Below, one piece after another: positions 1-8,069 of a DNA stretch of 64,000 bases. The notes beneath the pieces were generated by a model that saw only the letters and a program-made list of their open reading frames with translations, did not search any database and had not been told where the DNA came from. The stretch's first letter is position 1; each line of letters begins with the position of its first letter. Position numbers and translations under genes: made by a program. This stretch comes from GJ-E10 sp035625725 (GTDB lineage: Bacteria > Pseudomonadota > Gammaproteobacteria > Burkholderiales > Burkholderiaceae_F), in contig DASPPB010000026.1 of assembly GCA_035625725.1 (NCBI GenBank), forward strand, positions 83,949-147,948. Reading direction: 5' to 3'.

Positions 1-1442
1 AGGGTGCGGGAGAGCACGTAGGAGGCAAGCATGGCGAAAACGACTGCCTCAGCCATGGGAACGAACAGATGTCGGGCGACGCCGGTGAGAAAGAACATCG
101 GGACAAACACGATGCAGATGCACAGGGTCGATACGAATGCCGGTACCGCGATTTCGCCCGCGCCCGTCAGGATCGCCTCGTGCATGTCGGCCCCGAGGTG
201 CAGGTGGCGCTCGATATTCTCGATCGTGACCGTGGCGTCGTCGACCAATATGCCAACGGCCAGCGCCAAGCCGCCCAACGTCATGATGTTGATCGTCTCC
301 CCGATGCCCCAGAGGGCGAGAATCGACGCGAGGATCGACAGCGGAATCGACACGGCGATGATGCAGGTGCTGCGCCAGTTGCCCAGGAAGAGCAAGATGA
401 GCGCCGCCGTCAGGCAGGCGGCGATCAGCGCCTCGCGCGCGACGCCGGTGATGGCAGCCTTCACGAACAGCGATTGGTCGAAGAGCGGCGTGATTTTCAG
501 GGTCTGCGGAAGGGTTTGCAGCACGTTGGGGAGCAAGGCCCGCAGATCGTTAACTACCTGCAGGGTCGAGGCGCCACCCATTTTGAGGATCGATAGCAGC
601 ACGCCGCGCTGACCGTCTTGCCGCACGATATTGGTCTGCGGCGAAAAGCCGTCGCGAACGTGGGCGACTTCGCGCAGGTAGGTAGTGGCACCGTTGATCG
701 AGCGCACGGGCAGATTGTTCAGGCCCTCGATCGTGCCCGGAGAACCTTCCACGGCAACATTGAATTCGGTCGAGCCGATTTTCGCGGTCCCCGACGGCAG
801 CACCAGGTTTTGCGTATTGACCGCGTTGACGACATCTGAAGGCGTCAAGCCCTTGGCAAGCAACGCCGACGTGTCCAGATCCACGGAGATCAGCCGCGAC
901 TTGCCGCCGTATGGCCAGGGAACCGCCGCGCCGGGGATTGTGATGAGCTGCGGTCGCAGAAAGTTAATGCCGGTGTCAAAAAGCTGCTGCTCGGACATGG
1001 TCGGATCGGACAACCCGAGTTGGATCACCGGGATGCTCGAGGCCGAGTACTTGATGATCAGCGGGGGCGTAATCCCCGGCGGTAGTTGGCGCAATTGCGC
1101 CTGGGATATGGAGACGACTTGCGCGATTGCCGTCGGTATATTGGCGGAAGGTTGAAAAAAGATTTTTACGATCGCAACACTGGCCAGGGATTGCGATTCG
1201 ATATGTTCGATGTCATTGACCGTCGTTGTCAGGGCGCGTTCCGTCACCGACGTGATCCGCTGGCCCATCTCTTGCGCCGACAGACCGCTGTAATTCCAGA
1301 TCACGCTCACGACCGGAATATTGATTTCCGGGAAGATGTCGGTGGCCAACTTCGACAGCGCCAGGGGCGTCGCCAAAACGATGAGCAACGCCATCACGAT
1401 GAACGTGTAAGGGCGGCGCAGCGCGATTTGGACGATCCACAT
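1..1442 (-). CDS. RND efflux pump inner-membrane subunit, N-terminal part (runs off window)
   Basis: Proton-driven inner-membrane transporter of the AcrB/MdtB (HAE-1) family. About 480 N-terminal residues are visible of the roughly 1,030-1,050 usual for the family; the 3' end lies outside the window. The N-terminus reads MWIVQIALRRPYTFIVMALL (first membrane helix), followed by the family segment with DIFPEINIP. A periplasmic porter region follows, then the TM4 block with ILVDDATVTIENIER, where the paired Asp residues are the proton-relay site. The start is the ATG at 1442, 66 bp after the lysR stop on the same strand. No membrane-fusion adaptor gene lies upstream, which is unusual for a pump of this type; one could lie downstream outside the window. 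Confidence 0.93.
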   Translation of the reverse strand, partial: MWIVQIALRRPYTFIVMALLIVLATPLALSKLATDIFPEINIPVVSVIWNYSGLSAQEMGQRITSVTERALTTTVNDIEHIESQSLASVAIVKIFFQPSANIPTAIAQVVSISQAQLRQLPPGITPPLIIKYSASSIPVIQLGLSDPTMSEQQLFDTGINFLRPQLITIPGAAVPWPYGGKSRLISVDLDTSALLAKGLTPSDVVNAVNTQNLVLPSGTAKIGSTEFNVAVEGSPGTIEGLNNLPVRSINGATTYLREVAHVRDGFSPQTNIVRQDGQRGVLLSILKMGGASTLQVVNDLRALLPNVLQTLPQTLKITPLFDQSLFVKAAITGVAREALIAACLTAALILLFLGNWRSTCIIAVSIPLSILASILALWGIGETINIMTLGGLALAVGILVDDATVTIENIERHLHLGADMHEAILTGAGEIAVPAFVSTLCICIVFVPMFFLTGVARHLFVPMAEAVVFAMLASYVLSRT

Positions 1443-1508
1443 AAATGCGTGGAACCTTCTACATGGTGACGAGGCAGATATTACAAGGGCCGATGCACGG
1501 CTCTTGCC

Positions 1509-2423
1509 TCAGGCATCGGCGCGTAACTGCGAAGGACAGCGCTCCTTTATGGTAGTGCGAATAATCTGCGCAAGACGCGACGCGCCGGGTCGCACGGCCT
1601 CGGGATCGGCGAAGATCAGATGCAAAATGCCGAAACGCTCGGCACCCTGCTGCAGGGGCAGAGGCCGCAGAGATCCTGTGCGCAGCTCTTCGCGGATGTT
1701 TTCCTCCGGAAACCACGCAAAGCCCAGGCCCATACAGGCTGCCCGGATCGAGGTGGCGATGTTCGACACGGTCCAGCGTTCGTCGGCAACCAGCGTTGGC
1801 TCGCGTGAGCGCTCGGTCCCCGTTTCACGCACCAGCAGATGTCGGTGCTGCACGAGATCGGACATCGTCAAAGTCCGGCCCATGTGGTGCAGGGGGTGAT
1901 CCGGATGTGCCGCGGCAATAAAGCGCACCGGCATGAGACGCTCCCCGAGAAAACCCTGTGGAATCGACGGCCCGATGGCGAAGTCGACGCGTCTTTGCAG
2001 TAGCGCTTCCTCCGTACCGCCCAGCACGGACTCGACCAGTTCGATGCGTGTCTGCGGACGCTCCTTCGCGAACTGACCCAGACACTCCAGCAGAAGCCAG
2101 GTTGGGAAGATCACTTCAACGGCGAGCACGATCTCCGATTCCCAGCCTGCAGCAAGGTCCGCGGCCAAGCGTTCCACGCGCCGAGCCTGCTCGACAAGTC
2201 TTTTGCCTTGGCGGTAGAGTGCTTCGCCAGCCGGGGTGAGCACCGCCTTGCGTCCCTGGAGCGCGAATACCCGAACGCCTGCGAGCCGTTCCACCTGGCG
2301 CACGGCGTAGCTCACGGTCGACTGGCTTCTGTGCAAGCGGTCCGCGGCATTGGCGAAGCTGCCGGTTTCAACGACTTGCTGCAGCGCCGACCACTGGTCC
2401 AAGGTGATCTTTGGCAAGTCCAT
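1509..2423 (-). CDS. LysR-family transcriptional regulator
   Basis: DNA-binding regulator of 304 residues, the normal length for the family. Residues about 8-65 form the winged helix-turn-helix (FANAADRLHRSQSTVSYAVR is the recognition region). Residues about 90-295 form the periplasmic-binding-protein-like effector domain. It is transcribed divergently from the DoxX-pirin pair, with a LysR-type palindrome just upstream of its ATG, so it probably controls those genes and itself. It also lies 66 bp upstream of the RND pump gene on the same strand, so co-transcription with the pump is possible. The effector cannot be told from the sequence. Confidence 0.95.
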   Translation of the reverse strand: MDLPKITLDQWSALQQVVETGSFANAADRLHRSQSTVSYAVRQVERLAGVRVFALQGRKAVLTPAGEALYRQGKRLVEQARRVERLAADLAAGWESEIVLAVEVIFPTWLLLECLGQFAKERPQTRIELVESVLGGTEEALLQRRVDFAIGPSIPQGFLGERLMPVRFIAAAHPDHPLHHMGRTLTMSDLVQHRHLLVRETGTERSREPTLVADERWTVSNIATSIRAACMGLGFAWFPEENIREELRTGSLRPLPLQQGAERFGILHLIFADPEAVRPGASRLAQIIRTTIKERCPSQLRADA

Positions 2424-2425
2424 CC

Positions 2426-2440
2426 ATCGACTAAATCGAT
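2426..2440. promoter_or_regulatory. LysR-type operator candidate (T-N11-A palindrome)
   Basis: ATCGA-CTAAA-TCGAT is a perfect inverted repeat and contains the LysR consensus spacing T-N11-A. It ends 3 bp from the lysR start codon, in the 109-bp gap between lysR and doxX. Its position suits autoregulation and possibly control of the divergent doxX gene. The assignment rests on motif and position only. Confidence 0.5.
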
Positions 2441-2462
2441 TGCCTTGGTCGAAATTATGCGC

Positions 2463-2491
2463 TTGTCAATCGAGACTCTGGAATTTTAAAT
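2463..2491 (+). promoter_or_regulatory. Candidate sigma-70 promoter for doxX
   Basis: TTGTCA (5 of 6 matches to the -35 consensus) and TTAAAT (4 of 6 to the -10) are separated by 17 bp. The predicted transcript would begin about 35 bp before the doxX ATG at 2533. The lysR operator candidate lies just upstream of the -35 element. Confidence 0.4.
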
Positions 2492-2532
2492 ATCGGCCGA
2501 ATCACATTCCTCTTCTTTATTGGGAGCAAAAC

Positions 2533-2931
2533 ATGCAAGGCAATCTTCCGAAGCTCACGGATCTGGTGGGCCGCATTCTGCTTGCGGTCCTGTTCTTAAT
2601 CGCCGGCGTAGGTAAGCTCAGTGGCTACGAGGGCACTCTGGCCTACATGCACTCCCACGGTGTGCCCGGTGCGATGCTGCCGCTTGTGATTCTCACGGAA
2701 ATCGGGGGCTCGGTCCTGATCATCTTGGGCCTTTGGACACGGTGGGTGGCTGTGGCGCTCGCCGGGTTCACCGTGTTGACTGCCGTCTTTTTTCACGAGA
2801 ACTTTGCCGACCAGGTCCAGCAGATCATGTTTTTGAAGAATCTCTCAATCACTGGAGGGTTTTTGCTGCTGGTTGCCAATGGCGCGGGCGGCTGGAGTCT
2901 GGACGCCCGCCGCGGCGCTGCCAGGGGCTGA
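2533..2931 (+). CDS. DoxX family membrane protein
   Basis: Small integral membrane protein of 132 residues with four hydrophobic segments, at about residues 9-28, 45-66, 70-88 and 100-118. The DoxX signature near the N-terminus reads GRILLAVLFLIAGVGKL. The family is widespread and loosely linked to redox and thiol stress, but the biochemical role of this member is not known. The ATG at 2533 was chosen because translation in the same frame further upstream gives no DoxX sequence. It is followed by the pirin gene in the same direction and is divergent from lysR, a common proteobacterial arrangement. Confidence 0.88.
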   Translation: MQGNLPKLTDLVGRILLAVLFLIAGVGKLSGYEGTLAYMHSHGVPGAMLPLVILTEIGGSVLIILGLWTRWVAVALAGFTVLTAVFFHENFADQVQQIMFLKNLSITGGFLLLVANGAGGWSLDARRGAARG

Positions 2932-3040
2932 GGGTAGCGCGCTGTGGCCGCTGTTGCCGGGGGATAGCGCCCGCAACGAGCCGCGGCAGGGCTGCGGAAT
3001 GTTCGGACACGGCATCGAGTTTTTGGAAAGGGAGAAGAAA

Positions 3041-3898
3041 ATGACGACTCGCACACTTGAGCGGATCATTGCTTCGGTTGCCACCTCCGATGGTGCCGGG
3101 GTGAAATTGCGGCGCAGCCTTGGTAGCGCCCAGGCACTGCGCTTGGATCCTTTTCTCATGCTCGACGAATTTTATTCGGACAACCCCGACGATTACCTTG
3201 CCGGATTTCCCTCGCACCCACACCGCGGCTTCGAGACGGTCACCTACATGCTCGATGGCCACATGCGCCACGAGGACAGTTTAGGCAACCGCGGCGACCT
3301 GAAGCCGGGCGATGTGCAATGGATGAGCGCGGCGCGCGGCATCATTCACTCCGAAATGCCGCAGCAGACCAAGGGCCGCATGCGGGGCTTTCAGCTTTGG
3401 GTCAATTTGCCCGCGAAGGACAAGATGAAGCCCGCCGCATATCGTGACATCGCGGCCGCCGAAATCCCCACGCTGGCATTGGACGGGGGAGGCGAGGCGC
3501 GGGTGCTATGCGGGACCCTGCGCCAGAATACGGGCGCGGCCACGGGGCCCGCGCAGGCGCGCTCCGGCGTAACGCTGTATGCCGATGTCCGGTTGCCTGG
3601 CGGGGCGCTGCTTGCCGCTGGCGTTGAGCCGGGCGACAACGCTTTTTTGTACCTCTACGAAGGCCAAGCCTTTGTCGGCGAGGAGGCCAAAGAACTCCCG
3701 GGTCGCGCCGCGGGGCTGCTTAGCCTTGGCGATAGGCTCCAAGTCCGGGCGGGCGAGGGGGGGGCACGCTTTTTACTTCTCGCGGGCTCTCCAATTGGCG
3801 AGCCAATCGTGCAATACGGGCCATTTGTGATGAACACCCGGGCCGAGATCGACCAGGCGCTCGACGACTATCGATCGGGGCGTCTGACCACTGGCTGA
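3041..3898 (+). CDS. Pirin family protein
   Basis: Cupin-fold protein of 285 residues, the usual pirin length. The N-terminal pirin domain (about 15-120) carries metal-site motifs FPSHPHRGFETVTYMLDG and HEDSLGN, followed by ARGIIHSEMP, which supply the three His and one Glu ligands known from the family. The C-terminal pirin domain spans about 175-280. Some pirins are quercetinases or redox-sensing regulators; the substrate here is unknown. The start is the ATG at 3041, preceded by a GGGAG ribosome site. It probably forms an operon with doxX, 109 bp upstream. Confidence 0.93.
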   Translation: MTTRTLERIIASVATSDGAGVKLRRSLGSAQALRLDPFLMLDEFYSDNPDDYLAGFPSHPHRGFETVTYMLDGHMRHEDSLGNRGDLKPGDVQWMSAARGIIHSEMPQQTKGRMRGFQLWVNLPAKDKMKPAAYRDIAAAEIPTLALDGGGEARVLCGTLRQNTGAATGPAQARSGVTLYADVRLPGGALLAAGVEPGDNAFLYLYEGQAFVGEEAKELPGRAAGLLSLGDRLQVRAGEGGARFLLLAGSPIGEPIVQYGPFVMNTRAEIDQALDDYRSGRLTTG

Positions 3899-3923
3899 CG
3901 GGCACTCGCGGCGGGCCCCGCCG

Positions 3924-4967
3924 CTAGCTGACGGTAATCTCCAGGGAACCGAGCTTTTCGATCGTGGTGACGACCCTATCGCCGGGTTTGAGCCAAACCT
4001 GTCGCTCTTTGGGCATGCCCAGGATCACGCCCTCGGGCGTGCCCGTGAAAATGATGTCGCCGGGCTCCAGCGGGAAGAGACGGGAGCAGTACGAGATGAG
4101 CTGCTGGCAGTTGAAGATGAAATCCGAAGTGTTCGAGGACTGGCGCACCTCCCCGTTGACTCGCGTTTCGAGCTGAAGCGAGTTGGGATTGCCGACGAGG
4201 TCGGCGCTCACGAGGTACGGGCCGATCGGGGCGAATCCGTCGCTTGTCTTGCCGGCGACCCATTGACTTGTGATCATTTGGTAGCTTCGCTCCGAAAAGT
4301 CATTGCCCGTGCAATAACCGAAAACGTAGTCGAGCGCCCTGTCCTCCGCGACATCGACACAACGACGGCCCATTACCACCACGAGCTCGCACTCGTAGTC
4401 AAAATGGCTTCCGGGCAGGCCTCGGGTGGGCACGCTGGCACGGTGATGAGTGAGCGCGTTATTGAACTTGTTAAAAAGGATGGGCACCTTTGGTTCCGGC
4501 AGGCCCACCTCGCGCGCATGGCGCCGGTAATTGAGCCCGATGCAAATGATCTTCTGCGGATTGGTCACGCACGGGGCAAAAAGAGCCGCGTCTTCCGAAA
4601 CGATCCACTTACCCCGATCCGATTCCAGGGCAAGGGCCATGCATTGGCGTAAATCGCCCTCACCGGAATCGATGAGTTCATCCGTGCACTGAGGGACGGC
4701 GAGGTGCAGCGCGCTGGCTGCGCGGGTCACATCTAGCAGGCCATCGGCCACCCGCACCGCGAGTCTTGCTGCACCGTCCTCGCGCAAATTGGCAAGCACG
4801 AGCCCGGTTGCCGGCTTGCGTGGGCCCGATCGGCCGGAGCGCGGCAGCGGTTCCGACCGTGTCTCGGTATCGGTCTGCGGCGACTCCGAAGGCGAGGACG
4901 AAGCGGTCAAGACGGGAATTGCCGCGCCGCCGGCGGCTGCGGCCGTGATAAATGCGCGTCGTTTCAT
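3924..4967 (-). CDS. Fumarylacetoacetate hydrolase family protein with Tat signal peptide
   Basis: The protein has 347 residues. The C-terminal domain (about 135-345) is a clear FAH fold: it has the GLNYRRHA start, the metal-binding Glu pair in DYECELVVV (about residues 190-192), CTGNDFSER, WVAGKTSDGFAP and the IIFTGTPEGV motif. Relatives hydrolyse or decarboxylate beta-diketo acids from aromatic catabolism and are normally cytoplasmic. Here the N-terminus is MKRRAFITAAAAGGAA, a twin-arginine signal followed by a low-complexity linker, so an exported enzyme is predicted. It is convergent with pirin and followed upstream by a 619-bp gap. Confidence 0.9.
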   Translation of the reverse strand: MKRRAFITAAAAGGAAIPVLTASSSPSESPQTDTETRSEPLPRSGRSGPRKPATGLVLANLREDGAARLAVRVADGLLDVTRAASALHLAVPQCTDELIDSGEGDLRQCMALALESDRGKWIVSEDAALFAPCVTNPQKIICIGLNYRRHAREVGLPEPKVPILFNKFNNALTHHRASVPTRGLPGSHFDYECELVVVMGRRCVDVAEDRALDYVFGYCTGNDFSERSYQMITSQWVAGKTSDGFAPIGPYLVSADLVGNPNSLQLETRVNGEVRQSSNTSDFIFNCQQLISYCSRLFPLEPGDIIFTGTPEGVILGMPKERQVWLKPGDRVVTTIEKLGSLEITVS

Positions 4968-5586
4968 GCTCGTCTCCCCTTAGCGCTGGTATTGAGACGC
5001 AACGCAGCTAGCGCGAGCAAGTATACGGCCGCCCGGTGCCGGTGCCGGGCAATAGGCCATCTTCGGTGCGGGCACCTCCAAGTCAACGTTTCGCGCGGCA
5101 GGTCGTCCGGTGGCCGTCTGAATTTGGCCCGCAGGGGGCTGTAGCAAGATGTGCGGCCTCGTTGCTCGAGGCAAACGCTGCGCCGCAGAGCAAGGTCGGG
5201 CAAGGTCGCGAGGGAACTGGCGCCCGCCCAAAGAGGAGCACGCGGCGCCAGGCCCCGGCGCCTGGGAGCGCGCCGAGCGAGCCGTCCGGGACCGATCCCA
5301 ACCCGGTGCCCACCTTCGGCATCAAGGGCACCGCATTTGGGAGAAACTTTTTGGGCCGCGCATGTGGGGCGCATCCTTGTGCGCGCCTGCACCGCAGCGG
5401 CGCGCTTTTCGGTCGCTTGCATCCGTTTGGTGCATCGGCCCATGAACCAAGCCCCGCCGGCGGCGTGGGTTGTGGGCCGATGCGCCCTTTGCTGGGTCAC
5501 AGAATAGGCCGGAGACTGGCGCGCTTATTGCTCCCGGAATCCTGATACCCCGTCACGCAGGCGAACGCAGCGCTCGAGGCGAAAAG
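4968..5586. other. 619-bp non-coding stretch upstream of the Anbu operon
   Basis: No convincing gene was found here. Open frames exist on both strands but are arginine- and proline-rich, lack family motifs and look like chance frames in GC-rich DNA. The stretch separates the divergent FAH gene from the Anbu operon and so must hold the promoters of both. No clean -35/-10 pair was recognised. A short 6-bp inverted repeat lies at 5248-5265 and is probably not meaningful. Confidence 0.5.
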
Positions 5587-7002
5587 ATGGACAGCTCAGT
5601 CTTCAACGAAATGTACGTGCCGCAGGGCGGCGCCCGCAGACACTACGGCGAATTTGATCAATGGCTCGCCCGCCAAAGCGAGGATCTGATGCGCCTCAAG
5701 CGCACGGAGGCCGATCAGGTGTTTCGGCGCGTGGGGATCACCTTCGCCGTGTACGGCGATGGGGCCGGCACCGAGCGCTTGATTCCCTTTGACGTGATCC
5801 CGCGCATCATTCCGGAGCCGGAATGGCGCCAGCTCGAGGCGGGACTGCGCCAGCGCGTGCGCGCCCTGAACTGTTTCTTGCACGATGTCTATCACGATCA
5901 GGAATTCTTGCGCGCCGGCAAGCTGCCGGCTGCGGAGGTGCTGCAAAACTCCCAGTACCGACCGGAGATGCGGGGCGTCGATGTGGCCAGTGGCATCTAC
6001 GCCCACATCGCCGGCATCGACATCGTGCGCGCGGGCGCGGGCGAATACTACGTTCTGGAGGACAATCTGCGCGTGCCCAGCGGCGTGTCCTACATGCTGG
6101 AGAACCGCCGCATGATGATGCGGCTGTTTCCGGAACTCTTCGAGCGCAACCGGGTCGCTCCGGTGGAGCACTACCCCGATTTGCTGCTCGAGAACCTCCG
6201 ATCGGTGGCACCGCAGGGTGTCGATGACCCGACCGTCGTGTTGCTCACGCCGGGCATGTACAACTCGGCGTACTTTGAGCACACCTTTTTGGCTCAGCAA
6301 ATGGGCATCGAGCTCGTCGAGGGCAAGGACCTCTTCGTTCAGGACGGTGCCGTGTTCATGCGCACGACGCGCGGACCAATGCGAGTAGACGTGATTTACC
6401 GGCGCATCGACGACGATTTTCTGGATCCGACCGCGTTTCGTGCCGATTCGACGCTGGGTGTCTCCGGGCTGCTGGACGTGTATCGAAGCGGACGGGTGAC
6501 CTTGGCCAACGCAATCGGGACGGGCATCGCCGACGACAAGTCGATCTACCCTTATGTTCCCGAGATGATCGCGTTTTACCTCGGGGAAAAACCCTTGCTT
6601 GCCAACGTACCCACGTACCGCTGCCGGCAGCGCGAGGACCTGCGCTTCACGCTTGAGCACCTGCCGGAACTCGTCGTCAAGGAGGTCCACAACGCGGGCG
6701 GTTACGGGATGCTGGTCGGCCCGGCTGCGACGCGTGCCGAAATCGAGGAGTTTCGTGTTCGCCTCGAGGAGCGACCCGCGAATTACATCGCGCAGCCGAC
6801 GCTCGCCTTGTCGACTTGTCCGACCTACGTCGAGGCGGGCATCGCTCCCCGCCATATCGATCTGCGCCCGTTTGTTCTTTCGGGCAGGCAGGTCACGATG
6901 GTGCCCGGGGGACTCACGCGCGTGGCCCTGCGCGAAGGCTCGCTCGTGGTCAACTCCTCGCAAGGCGGCGGCACCAAGGACACCTGGGTGCTCGAGCAAT
7001 GA
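5587..7002 (+). CDS. Circularly permuted ATP-grasp protein (COG2308 type)
   Basis: Predicted ATP-dependent carboxylate-amine ligase of 471 residues, covering the whole domain. Motifs retained include LNCFLHDVY, VLEDNLRVPSG (residues 156-166, likely metal/nucleotide acids), LTPGMYNSAYFEHTFLA, VDVIYRRIDDDF, VVKEVHNAGGYGML (Lys365, candidate ATP-binding lysine) and HIDLRPFV. The start is the ATG at 5587, preceded by GAGGCGAAAAG. It is the first gene of the Anbu operon; comparative genomics predicts that the family makes peptides or peptide modifications, though its substrate is unknown. A diverged second copy is fused to an alpha-E domain further down the operon. Confidence 0.92.
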   Translation: MDSSVFNEMYVPQGGARRHYGEFDQWLARQSEDLMRLKRTEADQVFRRVGITFAVYGDGAGTERLIPFDVIPRIIPEPEWRQLEAGLRQRVRALNCFLHDVYHDQEFLRAGKLPAAEVLQNSQYRPEMRGVDVASGIYAHIAGIDIVRAGAGEYYVLEDNLRVPSGVSYMLENRRMMMRLFPELFERNRVAPVEHYPDLLLENLRSVAPQGVDDPTVVLLTPGMYNSAYFEHTFLAQQMGIELVEGKDLFVQDGAVFMRTTRGPMRVDVIYRRIDDDFLDPTAFRADSTLGVSGLLDVYRSGRVTLANAIGTGIADDKSIYPYVPEMIAFYLGEKPLLANVPTYRCRQREDLRFTLEHLPELVVKEVHNAGGYGMLVGPAATRAEIEEFRVRLEERPANYIAQPTLALSTCPTYVEAGIAPRHIDLRPFVLSGRQVTMVPGGLTRVALREGSLVVNSSQGGGTKDTWVLEQ

Positions 7003-7024
7003 ATCCTCCCGGTACCGCCCGGCG

Positions 7025-8002
7025 ATGCTAAGCCGGACCGCAGATCACCTCTTTTGGATGGCGCGTTACGTCGAGCGGGCCGAGAACACCGCGCGCATGC
7101 TCGACGTCACTCTGACGACCTCGCTGCTGCCGCAATCGCCCGAGCGGGCGGAACGCAGCTGGCGGGCGCTGCTCGGCATCTCGGAACTGCAGGCCGGTTA
7201 CGACGCGGCGCACGCCGAGGTGCGCGGACCCCTGGTGCTTGATTTTATGGTGCGCGACCCAGACAATCCCTCGTCCATTTTCAGCTGTCTGCGCGCGGCG
7301 CGCGAAAATGCACGCGCCGTGCGCGGGGCGCTGACCACGGACCTGTGGGAGACGCACAACTACACCTGGCTGCAGCTGCAGGCGCAGCTGCACGATGGTC
7401 TGTTACAGCGCGATCCGAAACAGTTTTTCGAGTGGGTGAAGTTCCGCTCGCATCTTTCGCGGGGCGTCACGATCGGGACGATGCTGATGGACGAAGCGTT
7501 TTATTTCACGCGGCTGGGTACCTTTCTGGAACGGGCCGACAACACGGCCCGCATCCTGGACGTGAAGTTTCACGAACTCGGGGACGGTCAAGTGCAGCGC
7601 AGCGGCACCGAGCCCGACGGCTCGCCGCCGTACCTCGAGTATTACTATTGGGCCGCGGTGCTGCGCTCCGTGTCTGCCTTCGAGATCTACCGGCGTGTCT
7701 ATCGCGACGCGATCACGCCACTGCGCGTCGCGGAGTTGCTAATCTTGCGCCGGGACATGCCCCGATCGTTGGCGGCCTCCGTCGAAGAGGTATGCGAGAA
7801 CTTGGAGCAAGTGAAAAACGACCGCTCGGCCGAGACCTCGCGGCGGGCAGGGTTGCTGGGCGCCGAGCTTCGCTACGGCCGCATCGAGGACTTGTTGGCG
7901 CGCGGAATGCACGCGTTTTTGACGAGCTTCCTGGAGCGGGTCAACGACATCGGCGAGCGCATCAGTCACGATTTCCTCGTACCCTTGGGGATTCCCCAGT
8001 GA
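7025..8002 (+). CDS. Alpha-E domain protein (COG2307)
   Basis: All-helical protein of 325 residues. The family signature is at the N-terminus: SRTADHLFWMARYVERAEN. A second copy of a similar motif, FYFTRLGTFLERADNTARIL, occurs around residues 158-178, and this internal repeat is typical of alpha-E proteins. The function is unproven; alpha-E proteins are encoded beside, or fused to, circularly permuted ATP-grasp proteins, so a partner or scaffold role is inferred. The start is the ATG at 7025, 22 bp after the ATP-grasp stop. A second alpha-E domain is fused to the ATP-grasp paralogue at 12413-14998. Confidence 0.92.
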   Translation: MLSRTADHLFWMARYVERAENTARMLDVTLTTSLLPQSPERAERSWRALLGISELQAGYDAAHAEVRGPLVLDFMVRDPDNPSSIFSCLRAARENARAVRGALTTDLWETHNYTWLQLQAQLHDGLLQRDPKQFFEWVKFRSHLSRGVTIGTMLMDEAFYFTRLGTFLERADNTARILDVKFHELGDGQVQRSGTEPDGSPPYLEYYYWAAVLRSVSAFEIYRRVYRDAITPLRVAELLILRRDMPRSLAASVEEVCENLEQVKNDRSAETSRRAGLLGAELRYGRIEDLLARGMHAFLTSFLERVNDIGERISHDFLVPLGIPQ

Positions 8003-8069
8003 GAGCTCATCGGGGGTGCGCGGAGTGCGTCGAAACAAGATCTCGAAATGTCGATAGGGGCGGCTTGCG

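Noticed and set aside
4964..5500. 178-codon minus-strand frame in the gap before the Anbu operon
   Set aside because: Composition is Arg/Ala/Pro-rich with no domain, and there is no good ribosome site.
6599..7024. Upstream extension of the alpha-E frame inside the ATP-grasp gene
   Set aside because: The extra residues are Arg/Ser-rich shadow sequence; the family motif begins at the ATG at 7025.
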